Of a DNA stretch of 6,979 bases, positions 6,176 through 6,979 are shown piece by piece. This DNA comes from Desulfobacterales bacterium (GTDB lineage: Bacteria; Desulfobacterota; Desulfobacteria; Desulfobacterales; Desulfobacteraceae), in the NCBI GenBank assembly GCA_022361535.1, contig JAKSAU010000915.1, forward strand, positions 1 to 6,979. The letters are read 5' to 3'. A program made the position numbers and the translations under genes. Position 1 is the stretch's first letter. Each line of letters begins with the position of its first letter. The notes beneath the pieces were generated by a model. That model was not told the DNA's origin. It saw nothing but the letters and a program-made list of their open reading frames with translations, and ran no database searches.

Positions 6176-6759
6176 TAGATTTAACCCGGGTTAAAAACAC
6201 CTATTATGTTATGCGCCACGGCCAGAGTAAGGCCAATGTGGAAAAAACTATTGTCAGCAGTCCTGAGAATGGACTGACAGGTTTTGGCCTATCAGACAAA
6301 GGCAAAGCGCAGGTTGCCCTTGCCATTGAGGATTTCCCCGAGTTAGATGACAAGACCCGGATCTTTGCCTCAGACTTTTTACGGACAAAACAAACCGCGG
6401 AAGTTGCAGGTAAAGCACTGCGCATCAAATACCCTATCGTTCATACGCCATTGCTGCGGGAAAGATTTTTTGGCGACCTTGAATTAGGGTCAGACGCCCT
6501 TTATGAAAAAGTCTGGGCAACTGATGCTAAGACGCCTGACGCCACCGGATTCGGAGCTGAACCTGTCTATTCGGTTTTAGAAAGAATTGTTTCCTGCGTG
6601 CAGAAGATAGAAAAAGAGCATTCGGGACAGCATATTCTTCTGGTTTCCCACGGAGATACGCTCCAGATTTTTCTTACCTATCTAAAAGGATGGCCTCCCA
6701 ATCGTCACAGGGAAATAGACCACCTTGACGTAGCCCGGATCAGAAAAGCTCTACCCTAA
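6172..6759 (+). CDS. Histidine phosphatase superfamily enzyme in the ugp operon
   Basis: This 195-residue cytoplasmic protein of the histidine phosphatase (phosphoglycerate mutase-like) superfamily has no signal peptide. The fold's catalytic set is visible: RHG at 15-17 with nucleophile His16, Arg71 in SDFLRTKQTA, candidate proton donor Glu97 in LLRERFFGDLE, and the second histidine His160 in LLVSHGD. Its ATG overlaps the ugpE stop (ATGA), which implies translational coupling and joint expression with the importer. E. coli has the glycerophosphodiesterase ugpQ at the end of its ugp operon; this protein is unrelated to UgpQ. It may dephosphorylate imported glycerol-3-phosphate or a related phosphoester, but family members have diverse substrates (sugar phosphates, phosphoglycerates, phosphoproteins), so substrate is inference only. 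A true phosphoglycerate mutase is unlikely given the short length and context. Confidence 0.85.
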   Translation: MIDLTRVKNTYYVMRHGQSKANVEKTIVSSPENGLTGFGLSDKGKAQVALAIEDFPELDDKTRIFASDFLRTKQTAEVAGKALRIKYPIVHTPLLRERFFGDLELGSDALYEKVWATDAKTPDATGFGAEPVYSVLERIVSCVQKIEKEHSGQHILLVSHGDTLQIFLTYLKGWPPNRHREIDHLDVARIRKALP

Positions 6760-6936
6760 CCACCACATAATTTTAATTTGAAATATGCCCTTCTCTTTCT
6801 GTCTCATTGCGTTACAGATACTTGGAACGGTAGGATTATGGATTAAAATTTGATTAATCATTAAATCTGTGCTTTGTTTTGGTCTGTAGATACGCATATT
6901 GAATCGATTCTACCATTGACCGGCAAAAGGAGAGGC
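6760..6936. other. Intergenic region after the ugp operon, no clear terminator
   Basis: These 177 bp contain no stem followed by a T run on the + strand, so readthrough from the phosphatase gene into the next gene is possible. A perfect 10-bp palindrome TGATTAATCA lies at 6851-6860, and GATTAA/TTAATC arms flank a 7-nt loop at 6841-6859. Either might be an operator for the downstream gene, but in such AT-rich DNA they may be chance. No convincing promoter is visible. Confidence 0.4.
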
Positions 6937-6979
6937 ATGGATTTAAAACAGGTTTGTCCGGAAAAGCTGCTCAGTCCGG
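6937..6979 (+). CDS. Start of a downstream gene (partial, unidentified)
   Basis: An ATG at 6937 follows a strong purine-rich ribosome binding site (AAGGAGAGG, 6927-6935) and opens a frame, MDLKQVCPEKLLSP, that runs off the right edge of the window. Only 14 residues are visible and I do not recognise the family. The good ribosome binding site and the open frame are the only evidence. It lies on the same strand as the ugp operon, 177 nt downstream, and may be co-transcribed because no terminator intervenes. Confidence 0.5.
   Translation, partial: MDLKQVCPEKLLSP

Overview
The window carries a complete glycerol-3-phosphate / glycerophosphodiester (Ugp-type) ABC import locus, flanked upstream by an outer-membrane beta-barrel gene. 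Signal peptides, a porin-like barrel ending in Phe and a periplasmic binding protein indicate a Gram-negative bacterium. Moderate GC, AT-rich intergenic DNA and the style of the barrel protein fit a marine sulfate-reducing Desulfobacteraceae-like organism. That taxonomic guess is inference; no marker gene is present.

Layout. Bases 1-190 hold the probable last codons of an upstream + strand gene and a very strong intrinsic terminator. Bases 190-485 are an AT-rich leader without a convincing promoter. At 486-1529 (+) lies a strongly acidic, porin-like outer-membrane protein. A bidirectional terminator at 1573-1606 separates it from the convergent ATPase gene ugpC (1659-2750, -). A 213-bp divergent regulatory region (2751-2963) follows, with a Pho-box-like element and a 12-bp inverted repeat. 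Rightward from it run ugpB (2964-4289), a long hairpin (4305-4345), ugpA (4359-5249), ugpE (5255-6175) and a histidine-phosphatase-family gene (6172-6759) that overlaps ugpE by 4 nt. After a 177-nt gap with no recognisable terminator, a further + strand gene begins at 6937 and runs off the window.

How it works together. UgpB should capture sn-glycerol-3-phosphate or glycerophosphodiesters in the periplasm; all ligand-contacting residues I recall for E. coli UgpB have counterparts here. UgpA and UgpE form the membrane channel and UgpC supplies ATP hydrolysis. The last operon gene sits where E. coli has the glycerophosphodiesterase ugpQ but encodes a phosphatase-fold enzyme, suggesting a different first step on the imported phosphoester, or a regulatory role. 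The divergent ugpC, the ~31-residue insertion in a predicted periplasmic loop of UgpE, the ugpB/ugpA hairpin and the acidic porin are the notable departures from the familiar ugpBAECQ arrangement. I see no CRISPR array, insertion sequence, tRNA, rRNA or defence system.
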